Positions 48,417 through 60,335 of a stretch of 64,000 nt of DNA are shown piece by piece (position 1 is the first letter of the stretch; every line of letters starts with the position of its first letter). The notes beneath the pieces were generated by a model. It searched no databases. It had not been told where the DNA came from and saw only the letters and a program-made list of their open reading frames with translations. A program made the position numbers and the translations under genes. The stretch is from Anthoceros angustus. Its lineage: Eukaryota; Streptophyta; Anthocerotopsida; Anthocerotales; Anthocerotaceae. The stretch covers positions 570,369 to 634,368 of the forward strand of contig MU008178.1 in the NCBI GenBank assembly GCA_010909165.1, given 5' to 3'.

Positions 48417-49990
48417 CGCGCCCCTCAGGAGCAAAACGCCCCTCTGGGCAATACCACAGTGATCCTCTACACCTCTCTGGATTCCAACCTTTGTGGAGAG
48501 CCCACCACGTTTCGTGGTGGTGAAGTGGTCGGCACTCGTGTAGAGGTTGAAGTCACCGGAGAGGTGGAATTTGTTCCCTGCAGTCTTGGATCGCCAATTG
48601 ATGTGTGAGTCTTGCCATGCGGGAGTGTCTCACCCAAGCCGGAGATTAGAAAGATGTTGCCCCATGTCTTGTCTCAATTTCAAAAGTGCCTGCCAATCCC
48701 AAGCCAACACTGCTCCAAGCTGCATGTCGTCACCACTTGTGTCGGATGAGAGATCGTCGAGGAAGATTCAAAGCTCTTGTGGAGAAGAAATCGCGAGATT
48801 GTTCTCTTATCGATTCAAGTGCCTTGGAAGAATCTTCATGGAAGGCTTCCCTCGCTGATGAAGGAGGCTGAAATCTCAAGTAAGACATGGTTGTGTGTGG
48901 CATTCCCCTGTCGTGAAGGGAGGCACCTTGGGCAGGATGCCCCCCCTGAGGGAGAGGCACCTAGTTGTAAGCCCGTTTGTGGGCATCTTCAAATGACCAT
49001 TTTCCAGTTCAAAAATATTAATTGTGATGAATTTTCTGATACTATTTTCGCAGATTTATGTATGGAAAATTATGGGAAAAAGGAAAATGAATGGAAAATG
49101 AAGAAAATGAGAAAATGAAAAGGTAGACATGCTTTTGTGATTCTAAAAGGTGTTCTAACTTATTTTCTCTTGCTAAAACTTGCCCATTTTAGGTTTCTTT
49201 TAAAAGAAAGAGAGTGCCTGGGAGGGACCGCGCTCGAGGAGCGCCCGGCAATACCGGTGATCCTCACCGCATCTAAATGGATTCCAACCTTTGTGGAGAG
49301 CCCACCACGTTTCGTGGTGAAGTGGTCCGGCTCGTGTAGAGGTTGAAGTCACCGGGAGAGGTGGAATTTGTTCTCGGTCTGAGGTCGCCAATTGATGTGT
49401 GAGTGCGCTATGCGGGAGTGTCTCACCCAAGCCGGAGATTAGAAAGATGTTGCCCCATGTCTTGTCTCAATTTCAAAAGTGCTCCAATCTAAGCCAACAC
49501 TGCTCCAATCGCAGCATGTCGTCACCACAATTGTGTGTGATGAGAGATCGTCGAGGAAGATTCCAAAGCTGTGGAGAAGAAATCGAGATTGTTCTCTCTC
49601 GATACAAGTGCCTCGGAAGAATCTTCATTGAAGGGCTTCCCGCCTGATGAAGAGAGAAATCTCAAGTAAGACATGGTATGGCAAGGCATTCCCCGTCGTG
49701 AAGGGAGGCACCTTGAGCAGGATGCCCCCTTTGTCAGGGAGAGGCACCTAGTTGTAAGCCCGTTTGTGGGCATCTTCAAATGACCATTTTCCAGTTCAAA
49801 AATATTAATTGTGATGAATTTTCTGATACTATTTTCGCAGATTTATGTATGGAAAATTATGGGAAAAAGGAAAATGAAATGGAAAATGAAGAAAATGAGA
49901 AAATGAAAAGGTAGACATGCTTTTGTGACTCTAAAAGGTGTTCTAACTTATTTTTCTTGCTAAAACTTGCCCATTTTAGGTTTCTTTTGC
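48417..49990. repeat. Tandem duplication, two copies of about 0.8 kb (transposon DNA)
   Basis: Copy 1 (48417-49220) and copy 2 (49221-49990) share long identical stretches, for example from TTTGTGGAGAGCCCACCACG and around GCCGGAGATTAGAAAGATG, interrupted by clusters of short indels. Neither has a long frame. Confidence 0.85.
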
Positions 49991-50419
49991 CCAAGAAGAC
50001 ATAGGATAGGAAACATAGGGTTCGGAAGCCCGGCATATATCCCAAGGGTGATGATGTGAAGCTCATCTATATAATCACTAATATGAAAGGAGGCGGGCGA
50101 CACCATGCTCCTATGTTTGCGAAACTAAGATACACATATCTCGGGTTATGTATCTGTAGAAGAATTTCCGGCATATGATCCATGTCTATCGTGAGTATTC
50201 TTGAGGCTAAGAAAATATGGAAAAGTTTTAATTAGCAAAATATTATTTAATATTTAATATTATTTTTCTAGAGAGCACCTCAACTATGTATGAAGGAGAG
50301 GATGCAGCTACGAGGCCTATGTTAAGATTGAGGATGATTGTTCAAGACTTAGAATAGAATATTGGACTAGTTTTAAGGTTATCTCAAGTAGACCAATTTA
50401 GCTAGGATGAACTATAGTG

Positions 50420-51316
50420 GAGGCTTAGACAATGTGTCCAATATACCTAAACATTTCATGTGTTTCCTGTGCAGTTCAATGCCTAGTGACTTTGTTAATA
50501 AATCAGCTGCGTTATCTAAAGTTTGAACATAACTAATATCTATAGTTTTATCCTCTATTTTCTCTCGATGTAATGATATTCGACAATATGTTTAGTTCTA
50601 GAGTGGAAGACGGGTTCCTTGACAAGGCTATAGCTCACGACTATCACTCAACAACAAGGTGGGCTTTTCACCTTGTGATGAAGTTCACTCAAGGTTAGCC
50701 TAGTCCATACTATGTCTTTAGCAACTGAGGTTAGTACTCTATACTCTGACTCAGTGCTGGACAAGGCTATGGTTGGTTGTTTCTTACTTGACCAGGATAT
50801 TGGTGCTCCCCCCAATAGCAATACGTAACCTGATACGGATCTGCGTGTGTCGGGGTCACCAGCATAGTCGGCGTAAGCTGTTAATGTCAACGTCTTTATG
50901 CCTGGTGTATACTTGAATGTCAATCCTGTGTGCATGGTACCCTTGAGGTATCTGAATATGCGCTTAGTTGACATCCAGTGTTCACGTCCAGGGTTCTCCA
51001 GGAATTGTGAACAGGAGCTGACTTCGAAAGATATATCTGGTCGAGTGAAGTTGGATAAATATATAAGTGTGCCAACAGCATGTCGATATGGGACTGCTGA
51101 CATTTCCAACTTGTCTTGTGCTGTCTTTGGACTCATATCCATGGTAAGCCTGACCCCGCTAGCAAAGGGTGTAGGTGCAGGTTTCGCATCTTCAAGTCCA
51201 AATTTGGTTAAACTCTCTTTGATGTACTTGGTTTGAACAATACTCAGAGTCTTGTTTGCTCGATCTCTAATAATGTTGACACCAAGTGCATATGTCATTT
51301 CTCCTAAATCGGACAT
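50420..51316 (-). mobile_element. Copia retrotransposon, late reverse transcriptase and RNase H (element A)
   Basis: The minus-strand frame from 51316 reads MSDLGEMTYALGVNI (end of the RT domain), then VPYRHAVGTLIYLSNFTRPD, SQFLENPGREHW, RSVSGYVLLLGGAPISWSSKKQ and STESEYRVL, the RNase H signature of plant Copia polyproteins. After a stop near 50648 the frame resumes with PVFHSRTKHI-like and ADLLTKSLG-like sequence down to about 50420, the usual end of pol. The RNase H acidic residues are partly present, but the ORF is interrupted, so the copy is inactive. Confidence 0.9.
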
Positions 51317-53480
51317 TTCATAAAAGTCTTGAGCCGCCTTTTGATCTCGGCTAGGAGAGTAAGAGAGTTTGTGGCCATGAATGCCGACGAGAGCAATAAG
51401 TAAAAGGTATCATTGCACGATATTAGGATATACATGCATGCATCGGCATCACTTTGCCGGAAGCCTCTTTTGATGAGTTTCACATGTATGTCCATATTCC
51501 AATTTTACCGATTGCTTAAGGCCATACAAGCCTTTAATTAGTCTGCATACCCAATCTTCCTTGCCTTTAACCTCATAACCTTCGGCTGTTTCATGTAGAT
51601 TTCTTCTTGAAGACGGCCATAGAGATATGTCTTCACATCCATCATATGGAGCTCAAGATCATGATGGGTCATAAAGATTATTCTAAGGGAAGCAAACTTT
51701 GCTAATGGAGCGAATGTGGCCCATGGGAGGTAATCTAAACCCGGTATCTGGGTGAATCCCCTGGCCACAAGGCGTGCTTTGTATCTCTCAATGGAACCAT
51801 CTCCTTTTCTCTTAATTTTGAATACCCATTTGCTGGTGACTATCTTCCTACCCTTAGGTGGCTTAACCAATTCCCATGTAGAGTTGCTAATGAGAGAGTT
51901 ATATTCAGAATCTACAGCTACCTTCCATAAGTCTTTTTCAGGAGAAGAGAAAGCTTGTTTTAAGGTAAGAGGTTCTTCTGGATCTATGGTTGCCTTGTAT
52001 ACAGCTTGTGAGTAAAGTGATACAGGGGAATAGGATCATCAAAAAGCTAGATATCCTAAAGGAGGTTCCTTCCATCCCGGGTCCGGGATTGCGTGAGGTT
52101 CTTAAGTTGTACCTTTGTGTAGGTTCCGGTGCATCTTCCATGGAGCAGAACATCAATAGGATCATGGTGCTCCATGTCATTCACGGAGGGTCATCATGCT
52201 CTTCATAAGAGTGTCTCGGCTCCTCGACTTGAATGTTGTCGCCATCCGGTGTTCACGTCGAGTTCTCGAATTGTGAGCAGACTTGAAAGATATATCGGTC
52301 GAGTGAAGTTGGATAAATATATAAGTGTGCCAACAGATGTCGATATGGGATTCATTTCCAACTTATCTTGTCTTGTCTTTGGACTCATATCCATGGTAAG
52401 CTGACCCACTAGCAAAGGTGTAGGCGGTTTCGCATCTTCAAGTCCAAACTTGGTTAAACTCTCTTTAATGTACTTGGTTTGAACAATACTCGAGTCTTGT
52501 TTGCTCGATCTCTAATAATGTTGACACCAAGTGCATATGTCATTTCTCCTAAATCGGACATTTCATAAAAGTCTTGAGCCGACTTTTGATCTCGGCTAGG
52601 AGAGTAAGAGAGTTTGTGGCCATGAATACGTCGTCGACGTGAGCAATAAGTAAAAGGTATCATTGCGATATTAGGATATACATGCATGCATCGGCATCAC
52701 TTTGCGGAAGCCTCTTTGATGAGTTTCACATGTATGTCCATATTCCAATTTTACAGTTGCTTGAGACCATACAAGCCTTTAATTAGTCGCATACCCAATC
52801 TTCCTTGCCTTTAACCTCATAACCTTGGCTTTCATGTAGATTTCTTCTTGAAGGCCATAGAGATATCTTGTCTTCACATCCATCATATGGAGCTCAAGAT
52901 CATGATGGGTCATAAGGCGAAGATTATTCTAAGGGAAGCAAACTTTGCTCTGGGCGAATGTGGCCCATGGGAGGTAATCTAAACCCGGTATGGGTGAATC
53001 CCACAAGGCGTGCTTTGTATCTCTCAATGGAACCATCTCCTTTTCTCTTAATTTTGAATACCCATTTGCTGGTGACTATCTTCCTACCCTTAGGTGGCTT
53101 AACCAATTCCATGTAGAGTTACTAATGAGAGAGTTATATTAATCTGACTACCTTCCATAAGGCTTTTTCGGAGAAGAGAAAGCTTGTTTTAAGGTAAGAG
53201 GTTCTTCCGGATCTATGGTTGCCTTGTATACTGACTTGTGAGTAAAGTGATACAGGGGAATAGGATCATCAAAACAGCTAGATATCCTAAAGGAGGTTCC
53301 TTCCATCCTGCGGTCCGGATTGCAGACGGGTTCTTAAGTTGTACCTTTGTGTAGGTTCGGTGCATCTTCCATGGAGCAGAACATCAATAGGATCATGGTG
53401 CTCCATGTCATTCACGGAGGGTCATCATGCTCTTCATAAAGAGTGTCTGGCTCCTCGACTTGAATGTTGTCGCCATCGGT
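50981..53480. repeat. 1.25-kb tandem duplication within Copia element A
   Basis: Copy A (about 50981-52240) and copy B (about 52241-53480) repeat the same RT region head to tail. Both start near GTGTTCACG and end near TCCTCGACTTGAATGTTGTCGC. Copy B is shorter by many 1-10-base losses, which break every frame (remnant frames at 52454-52687 and 52924-53112). Confidence 0.88.
51304..51870 (-). mobile_element. Copia reverse transcriptase, N-terminal part (element A)
   Basis: From 51870 the minus strand reads KPPKGRKIVTSKWVFKIKRK, IERYKARLVARGFTQ and LHMMDVKTYLYGRLQEEIYM, the start of the Copia RT. The VDD catalytic strand expected between this and the next piece is damaged: 51304-51495 continues in another frame (HVKLIKRGFRQSDADACMYI). 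Several frame breaks separate it from the RNase H part. Confidence 0.88.
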
Positions 53481-53640
53481 GGTGTTTCATGTGGAATAGA
53501 TGCTAACTCCTCCTCCCGCAAGAGGTTCAACTACGGAACACGAGAGCAGAACTGGAAATTGAGTGATATAATCGTATCATCAAATGAGGAGGTATCCGAG
53601 GGCTCTTAAGAGACGCCTCGGCGGATGTACCAGCTCCCAC

Positions 53641-54350
53641 TGGGGAAAAGAGGTAAGACTCATGAAAAGTAACACTCTTGGCATATATAAGCTTCCGTGT
53701 GGTGGGTTCAAATAGCTTGTAACCTTTGATGCCTTCGGTGTAGCCAATGAATAGATATTTGGCAGCTTTTGGATCTAACTTCTTGCGTTGTACTTTAGGG
53801 ATAAAGACATATGCAGGAGATCCAAAAATTGAAGGTGATCTATGGAAGGCTTGTTGCCGGTGAATGCTTCATATGGAGTCATACCTGGAACTGAGGAAGT
53901 CGGAAGGCGATTCATGAGATAGGTTGCTGTAAGGAGGGCCTCAGCCCAATAAGCTTTGGATAAGTTAGCTTGTGTTAACAGGCAACCTGTGATCTCTTGG
54001 AGGCGGAGATTCTTATTTTCTGCTACGCCATTTTGCTGAGGAGTGTATACTACACTTAGTTGTTGAGCTACGCCTTCAGCTCGACAAAATTCAGCAAATC
54101 TATGAGATGTAAACTCTCCACCATCGTCGGAACGTCAGGTCTTGAGTTTGTGATTTGTAAGCCTTTCTGCCCATGCCATGTAATCCTTGAAAAAATGATA
54201 AGTTTCACTCTTTTGGGTGAGGATGTAGGAGAGGCAGAAACGGGAATAGCTAAAGGAGGGTGTAGAGAGGGGTCCGCAAATGTCTGTGTGTACTATCTCT
54301 AAAGGTGACTTGGCCCTTTGTGGAGATGGATTTTTGAAAGGTTCCTAACA
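53641..54350 (-). mobile_element. Copia integrase core (element A)
   Basis: Read on the minus strand this gives a GGEFTSHRFAEFC-like block, YTPQQNGVAENKN, CLLTQANLSKAYWAEA, NRLPTSSVPGMTPYEAFTG and FGSPAYVFIPKVQRKKLDPK, the ordered integrase motifs of Copia. It lies upstream of RT as expected for the int-RT-RNaseH order. The frame is interrupted in several places. Confidence 0.88.
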
Positions 54351-54775
54351 AAATATGTAATAGATGCAGATCAATTACGTATTAAGTAATTACATTGTTA
54401 TATATATATTCATAGAAGAATAGAGTGTAGTACATAAAACAAGCAAGCAACTAGTAAGGTGCTTAAACTGTTTGTGGCAATCTTCCCTGTTGCATTTTTG
54501 CTGTAAGCAATATGTTTGAGCACCCTAACACAAATGTCTGTGTGTACTATCTCTAAAGGTGACTTGGCCCTTTGTGGAGATGGATTTTGAAAGGTTCCTA
54601 ACAAAATATGTAATAGATGCGATCAATTACGAAGTAATTACATTGTTATATATATATTCATAGAAGAATAGAGTGTAGTACATAAAACAAGCAAGCAACT
54701 AGTAAGGTGCTTAAACTGTTTGTGGCAATCTTCCCTGTTGCATTTTTGCTGTAAGCAATATGTTTGAGCAGCCCC
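54278..54775. repeat. About 250-bp tandem duplication in Copia element A
   Basis: The block from ACAAATGTCTGTGTGTACTA to the poly-T/ATTTTTGCTGTAAGC end occurs twice (54278-54530 and 54531-54775). It contains the start of the integrase (SPLEIVHTDIC on the minus strand) and a TATATATATATTC run. Copy 2 lacks a few bases near GCAGATC and ACGTATTA. Confidence 0.9.
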
Positions 54776-54845
54776 CTGCTAACCAGCTCGTGTCCGTGTC
54801 TGACCTTGTTCATGTGTGCTTGCTCCCACTTATTCCAACAGGGTC

Positions 54846-56740
54846 TTAAGAACGCCTGGAGGAAGAGGAGAGCCAGGAGACAAAAGAGAGGATTTCATAC
54901 CAGGAGAGAAAGGCCAGAAATTCCCCTCGTTCTGGTGGAGAAACGTTCACCTCCAAGTCAGATAGTCCCTTCTCGGGAGAAGATTTACTCTTCCCTTGAA
55001 CATGGGATCCATGAGGTCTCACATGGAATACAAAGACCAATGACTCCTGACATCGATGGCGGCAATGATTGGGGCTGCACCAGTCAAGTAGGCTAGGTTT
55101 TGGTAGGTGGGGCCTCTGGTAGCCTTCATGGCTACCCATGCCCAGACTTTTCACGTGTCTGTAGTGTGCATCCCTCGAGACTTTGTGAACATCTGCTGGA
55201 TTCTCTGCGGTTGGTATATATTCCAGCATGATTTGACCAGACTTGATGAGGTCCCTAATGAAGTGATACTCCACCTCCACGTGTTTTGTGCGAGAATGGA
55301 ATACGGGATTTTTAGCCAAGTTCATTGATCCCTGGTTGTCCGTTTTTATCGTGGTGCAGGTTGGAAGTGGCAGCCCTAGTTCCTTGAACATCAATTTGCA
55401 CCAAGCAATCTCCTTGGCTGCGGCTGTAAGAACACGATACTCAGCCTCGGTGCTTGATGTGGCAACGGTGGGCGGTTTTTTACTGGACCAGCAAATAGGT
55501 CCACCTGCAACCATAACGACGTACCCTGAAACTGATCTTCGTGTATCAACATCTCCTGCATAGTCAGAGTCAGTGTATACATCCAGCTCCAGTGGCACGC
55601 CAAGAATGTTTCTGAACTTGATCCCTATGTTTGATGTTCCTTTCAAGTGCCTAACGACTCTCTTAACTCCTGTGCAGTGTGTTTGTCCGGGATTTTCAAG
55701 ATACTGGGAGAGTACGCTTGTGGTATAGGCAACATCAGGTCGTGTTGTGTTGGCTGCATAGATAAGTTTGCCAACGCCATTCCTGTAAGGGACTGACCTC
55801 ATCTCGTCTTTATCACTTTGTGTTTCGTGACTCATGGACTTGCTAAACTTCACCCACAAGGTAGTGGGTAGTCAGCTGGTTTTGCATCCTTCAAGCTTTA
55901 TTCAAAGACACTCTAACATGTAGCGAGGTTGTGTAAGAGATATAGATCTACTTTTCCTATCCCTTCGAATAAGGACTCCCATACAGCTTTGAAGAGCTCC
56001 AAGATTCGTCATTTCAAACTTGGTAGCTAGCAGCTTGTTAATTTTGGTGATGAATGTGGGGCTATTGCAGGATAGAATCAAGTCATCTACATATACTGCA
56101 AGATAGCATACCACATCACCGGATCTGTAAACATACAAGCTGCTGTCTAAGACACACTTCACGAAACCTAATGCTCGCAGCTCTTCATCCAGGACAGCAT
56201 TCCACTCAAGAGCTGACTGCTTCAGCCCATACAGAGTCTTTATAAGGCGTAAGACATAATCCTCTTTACCCTTAACTTCGTATCCTGGCGGTTGCTGCAT
56301 GTAGATTTCCGTGTCGAGCCATGTAAAATGTCAGTTTTACATCGAACATGTCTAACTCATAATCCCGATGCCAGGGGCACATATAGTGCAAAAGTGGCCT
56401 TCATGACAGGAGCATATGTCTCAAGTAATCCGCACTGTGCACTTGAGAAAACCACGAGCTACAAGTCGTGCTTTTGTACCGCCGAATGTTCCATCCGCCA
56501 CCTTTAATTTAAACACCCACTTGCATGATACCACCTTGCGTCCAGGAGGTAACTTAGCAAGTACCCATGTCCCATTCTTGATCAATGAATCGTATTCTGA
56601 TTGAATTGCCTTGTTCCACTCTGCAGAATCAGGACGACTAAGTGCTTCCTCATAGGACTATGGTTCAACAGGGTCCACGTAGGTAGCATTAGCTGTTGCT
56701 CTTCGAAAATCCTGTGATTGATAATAGTCTGGTGCCCGTC
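54846..56740 (-). mobile_element. Second Copia retrotransposon, RT and RNase H (element B)
   Basis: On the minus strand, WVFKLKVADGTFG-like RT start (near 56500-56620), QQPPGYEVKGKEDYVLRL and LKQSALEWNAVLDE lead to the catalytic strand YLAVYVDDLILS near 56070-56110. A frame break near 55900 precedes SVPYRNGVGKLIYAANTTRPD, RSVSGYVVMVAGGPICWSSK, STEAEYRVLTAAAKE and KNPVFHSRTKHVEVEYHFIRD. It differs in sequence from element A, so it is a separate family. Its 5' half, with integrase, is not found; a CACTA-like element begins exactly upstream of the RT start. Confidence 0.9.
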
Positions 56741-56743
56741 TTT

Positions 56744-57924
56744 CACTACAAGAAAATGAGGGTTTTTACAACGGTTTTTACAATGGGTGTTACAACGCGG
56801 CGTTGTAAAACGGCGCAACAACGCCGTTGTAAACCGAGAGCTTCATGACGTTGTAAAATTGCCGACATGGCCGCTGCCATGTCATTAAAGTGGTGATGTG
56901 GCGCCATCGCCACATCACCAAGTGATGACATGGCATATTGTTGCCACATGGCCTTCATTGCCACATCATCGTGTGATGACATGGCATAATTTGATGACAT
57001 GGCTCATTGCCACATCACCATGTGATGACGTGGTGCCATTTTACAAAACCATTTACAACATCCCAATTGCAAAATTACAACATCTAAGTTTGAGACGCCC
57101 TGTGGGTACAACGCTTTACAACGACTGCTTTACAAAACCATCTACAACATCCCAATTGCAAAAGCAATTACAACATCTAAGTTTGAGACGTCTGTGTACA
57201 ACGCGCTTTACAACGACTGCTTTACAAAACCATCTACAACATCCCAATTGCAAAAGCAATTACAACATCTAAGTTTGAGACGTCTTGTGGGTACAACGCT
57301 TTACAACGACTGCTTTACAAAACCATCTACAACATCCCAATTGCAAAAGCAATTACAACATCTAAGTTTGAGACGCCCTGTGGGTACAACGCGCTTTACA
57401 ACGACTGCTTTACAAAACCATCTACAACATCCCAATTGCAAAAGCAATTACAACATCTAAGTTTGAGACGTCTCTTGTGGGTACAACGCGCTTTACAACG
57501 ACTTTTACAAAACCATCTACAACATCCCAATTGCAAAAGCAATTACAACATCTAAGTTTGAGACGCCTCGGTGGGTACAACGCGCTTTACAACGACTGCT
57601 TTACAAAACCATCTACAACATCCCAATTGCAAAAGCAGTTACAACATCTAAGTTTGAGACGTCTCGGTGTGGGGTACAACGCGCTTTACAACGACCTGTT
57701 TTACAAAACCATCTACAACATCCCAATTGCATAAGATTTACAACATTTAAATTACAACGCCCTTTTAAGTATTATATATATGTAAAGACTTTTAAACAAA
57801 AATACATATTATTAATAACACAAATATCTATTTTCAGCTTCTTTAAATGGGGCATATTTACAACAAGTGTTTTACAACGTCCTTTGTTGTAAATTTTGTA
57901 TGTACACCTTGTTGTGCATTAGTG
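56744..57924. mobile_element. Non-autonomous CACTA-like DNA transposon
   Basis: The left end is CACTACAAGAAAA, the classical terminal sequence of plant CACTA (En/Spm) elements. The right end, TGTGCATTAGTG, ends in TAGTG, the complement of CACTA, but matches the left end only in its outer bases. TTACAACG-type words recur at both ends as subterminal repeats. There is no transposase. Neighbouring 3-base target duplication is not clear (TTT versus GGA). It abuts the truncated Copia element B. Confidence 0.72.
57040..57770. repeat. About 94-bp tandem repeat, 7-8 copies, inside the CACTA-like element
   Basis: Units beginning TTTACAAAACCATCTACAAC start at about 57128, 57221, 57314, 57409, 57503, 57600 and 57699 (period 93-99), with a partial first copy at 57039. 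Each contains CAATTGCAAAAGCAATTACAAC and AAGTTTGAGACG. The plus-strand frames give the same peptide repeatedly and are not genes. Confidence 0.92.
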
Positions 57925-58414
57925 GGACACACGAAATGGAATGCTACTACCAAATGCAAGCGATTCTAAACCCCAAAATGAACACGATCCTCACACAAAT
58001 CCACACATTCAACTCACACAAACTCACAACGGCCCACAAACTCGCACAAACCCACACGGGCTCTCACATAATCAGCGCCACAGGCTCTCACGCTCATAGG
58101 CTCGCCCGCTCACAGCTCACAAGCTCGCGCTGCTCACAAGCTCGCTCCACCACAAGCTCACAGCTCAAGGCTCGCCTCACAAGCTCACAAGCTATCGCTC
58201 GCCTCACAAGCTCATAGGCTCACAGCTCACAGCTCTCGCCTCAGCTCCACTCTCCCTCTCACAGCTCACAGTGCTCATGACTCTCCCTCACAGCTCAAGG
58301 CTCAATTTTCAAGGCTCACAAGCTCCGGCTCACAAGCTCTCACAGTGCTCAGGCTCACACCGCTCACAAGGCTCGCACACACTCTTGCAGGCTCGCATAA
58401 AACTCACACACACA

Positions 58415-58450
<36 letters not shown>

Positions 58451-58498
58451 TAAACACACAAACATAGAAGCCATTCCCACACACAGACTCCCACAAAC
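57925..58498. repeat. Low-complexity CTCACAAG and CA-repeat block
   Basis: From about 58000 the sequence is built from GCTCACAAGCTC- and CTCACAGCTCA-type words, then CACACA dinucleotide runs at 58402-58448. No coding sequence. Confidence 0.85.
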
Positions 58499-58657
58499 AA
58501 ACATGGGGCCATTCCCACACACACTCACAAACATTGGGGCCATTCCCCAGACACACAAAGGGACATTCCCACAAAAAGCGACGGATCAATTTCTAAGAGT
58601 TTCTAAGGAGCAACTAAAAGAAAGCACCAAACTAGAATTCCTCGCTCCTTGATCTCT

Positions 58658-59740
58658 TCAAATTGGACTTGTTGAAGCCTCATTTCCTTCCTCTTCATGC
58701 TCTTCACCCTTGATGACTTGAGCTCTTTGGCGTAGTCCGGACCTAGCTTCACGAAGGCGTTGAGCTTCAAGTTCTGTCGTCGATGAGAGGCCATGAGATT
58801 GAAAAACTTTTCCTGCATTTAGAGAGGGATACCTCAACCTCTTCAAATTCTTCCACCTCTTCCATGAGATGGAGTGGTTCAACTTCAACAAGTACTTCAT
58901 CGTGGCTTGCTCCACACCGGTCGACCACACTTGGGAGGTTAAGGCTTCCCACCCGAGGCGGAGGCCACACCCGATTCGCAAGAATCGAATATGTTACCAA
59001 GAAGCCGGTGTTACAACAAAGCAGACTTGAAAGATCTTCTATAAGAACTACAGGAGGAGAAAGATCCTCACTTAACCCGGGCTTCAATCTAGGCACCAAA
59101 TTGTCCAAAACCAGTCATCATCCACTTGCTTGCGCTCAATGCCGATACGGCTCCTATGGCAAATCCAAAAACAGAGTTAAAATAGGACAATCAAAACTTG
59201 CAAAGACATCAAATCAAAATCTTACCATCCAAATCATCATCTTTGTAACCAGCATCCTTGAGGTCCCGCCACAATTGTTTGGCACCTATTCTCGGGGTTG
59301 GAGCCAAACGCTCCGGATGAGGAAGATTGGCCCAATATGTTTCAAGTTTTATTATCCAATTTCCGGCCTTCTTGCCACCTCCTTCTCTTGCTCAGGGGCG
59401 TCTACCAAAGAGTTGGTAAAACCGATTTGTAAACTTCACAAACCCACCATTACCAAAGTGGGCATACGGTGGGCATCCGAGTTCAACTTCCTCAACATTG
59501 CTATGCGTTTTGTGCGACATCTCCATCCGGCCTTGGCTTTTCATTCTCCACAATGCGATCCCAATCGGTCACCGAGATATCACGAGGCTTATACTTAGGT
59601 GGATGATTACCCTCAAGAAATTGTCTTGCGCATCTTGCAAGATTGTTCTTCCAATTGCGCAACATGGTGTTGAACATTTGGTCACACACATGAGCCATGC
59701 TCCAAATCCCACCAACATCTCTTGAATGGCGCCTCCACAA
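58658..59740 (-). pseudogene. Possible transposon protein remnant (copy 1 of the duplication)
   Basis: Minus-strand frames at 59501-59740, 58767-59108 and 58658-58981 give RNWKNNLARCARQFLEGNHP, KYKPRDISVTDWDRIVENEK and an acidic EEVEEFEEVEV stretch. The Trp/basic pattern resembles the plant Ptta/En/Spm transposase-like family, but I am not certain. The frame is broken and the same pieces recur in copy 2 (61287-61586, 60619-60960). The 271-codon plus-strand frame at 58783 is probably a shadow. Confidence 0.35.
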
Positions 59741-60039
59741 TTGCTTGTGTCTCTAGTTTCTCTCCCGGTTGCCAATCAATGGATCCATGAAGTGCCGCAT
59801 TACCCACCTCAACCGAAATTGGAGCACTTCATAATCGTATGAATCTTCTTTAATCCAACGACACACATGAGAAGGAAAACATCGAATATGCTTGTACATG
59901 CTGCGTGCATGTGGCTGTAAGTGGCATGTATAGGCCACATGCTTGTACATGCTGCAGCATGTGGCATGTGGCATGTGGCATGTACATCCTTGCAGTTAGC
60001 CAAGCAGCCACACACGCATGTTTAGCTTGAGAGACCAAA

Positions 60040-60335
60040 CGAGAAACACACCTGTTTAGGCTTGAGAGACCAAAGGAGAAACATGGGCTCAAGGCCACAC
60101 ACCGCCAGCTTTAGGCTTGAGACCAAAAGAGAAACATGGGCGCCAAGGCCACACACCGCCAGTTTAGACTTGAGAGACCAAAAAACACGGGCTCAAGGCC
60201 ACACACACACTGTTTAGGCTTGAGAGACCAAAGGAGAAACATGGGATCAAGGCCACACACGCCAGTTTAGGCTGAGACCAAAAGAGAAACATGGGCGCCA
60301 AGGCCACACACCGCCAGCTTTAGACTTGAGAGACC
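60040..60335. repeat. Minisatellite of about 58 bp, copy-1 array
   Basis: Five or so units of TTGAGAGACCAAAGGAGAAA followed by CATGGGCTCAAGGCCACACA and CCGCCAGTTTAGGC, with alternating forms. Confidence 0.88.

Noticed and set aside
57040-57770. CRISPR-like look of the 94-bp array
   Set aside because: Units are contiguous near-identical repeats without unique spacers and lie in a plant transposon.
58783-59598. 271-codon plus-strand frame in the duplicated unit
   Set aside because: Broken in the second copy, low-complexity Ser/Thr start, and opposite more gene-like minus-strand pieces.
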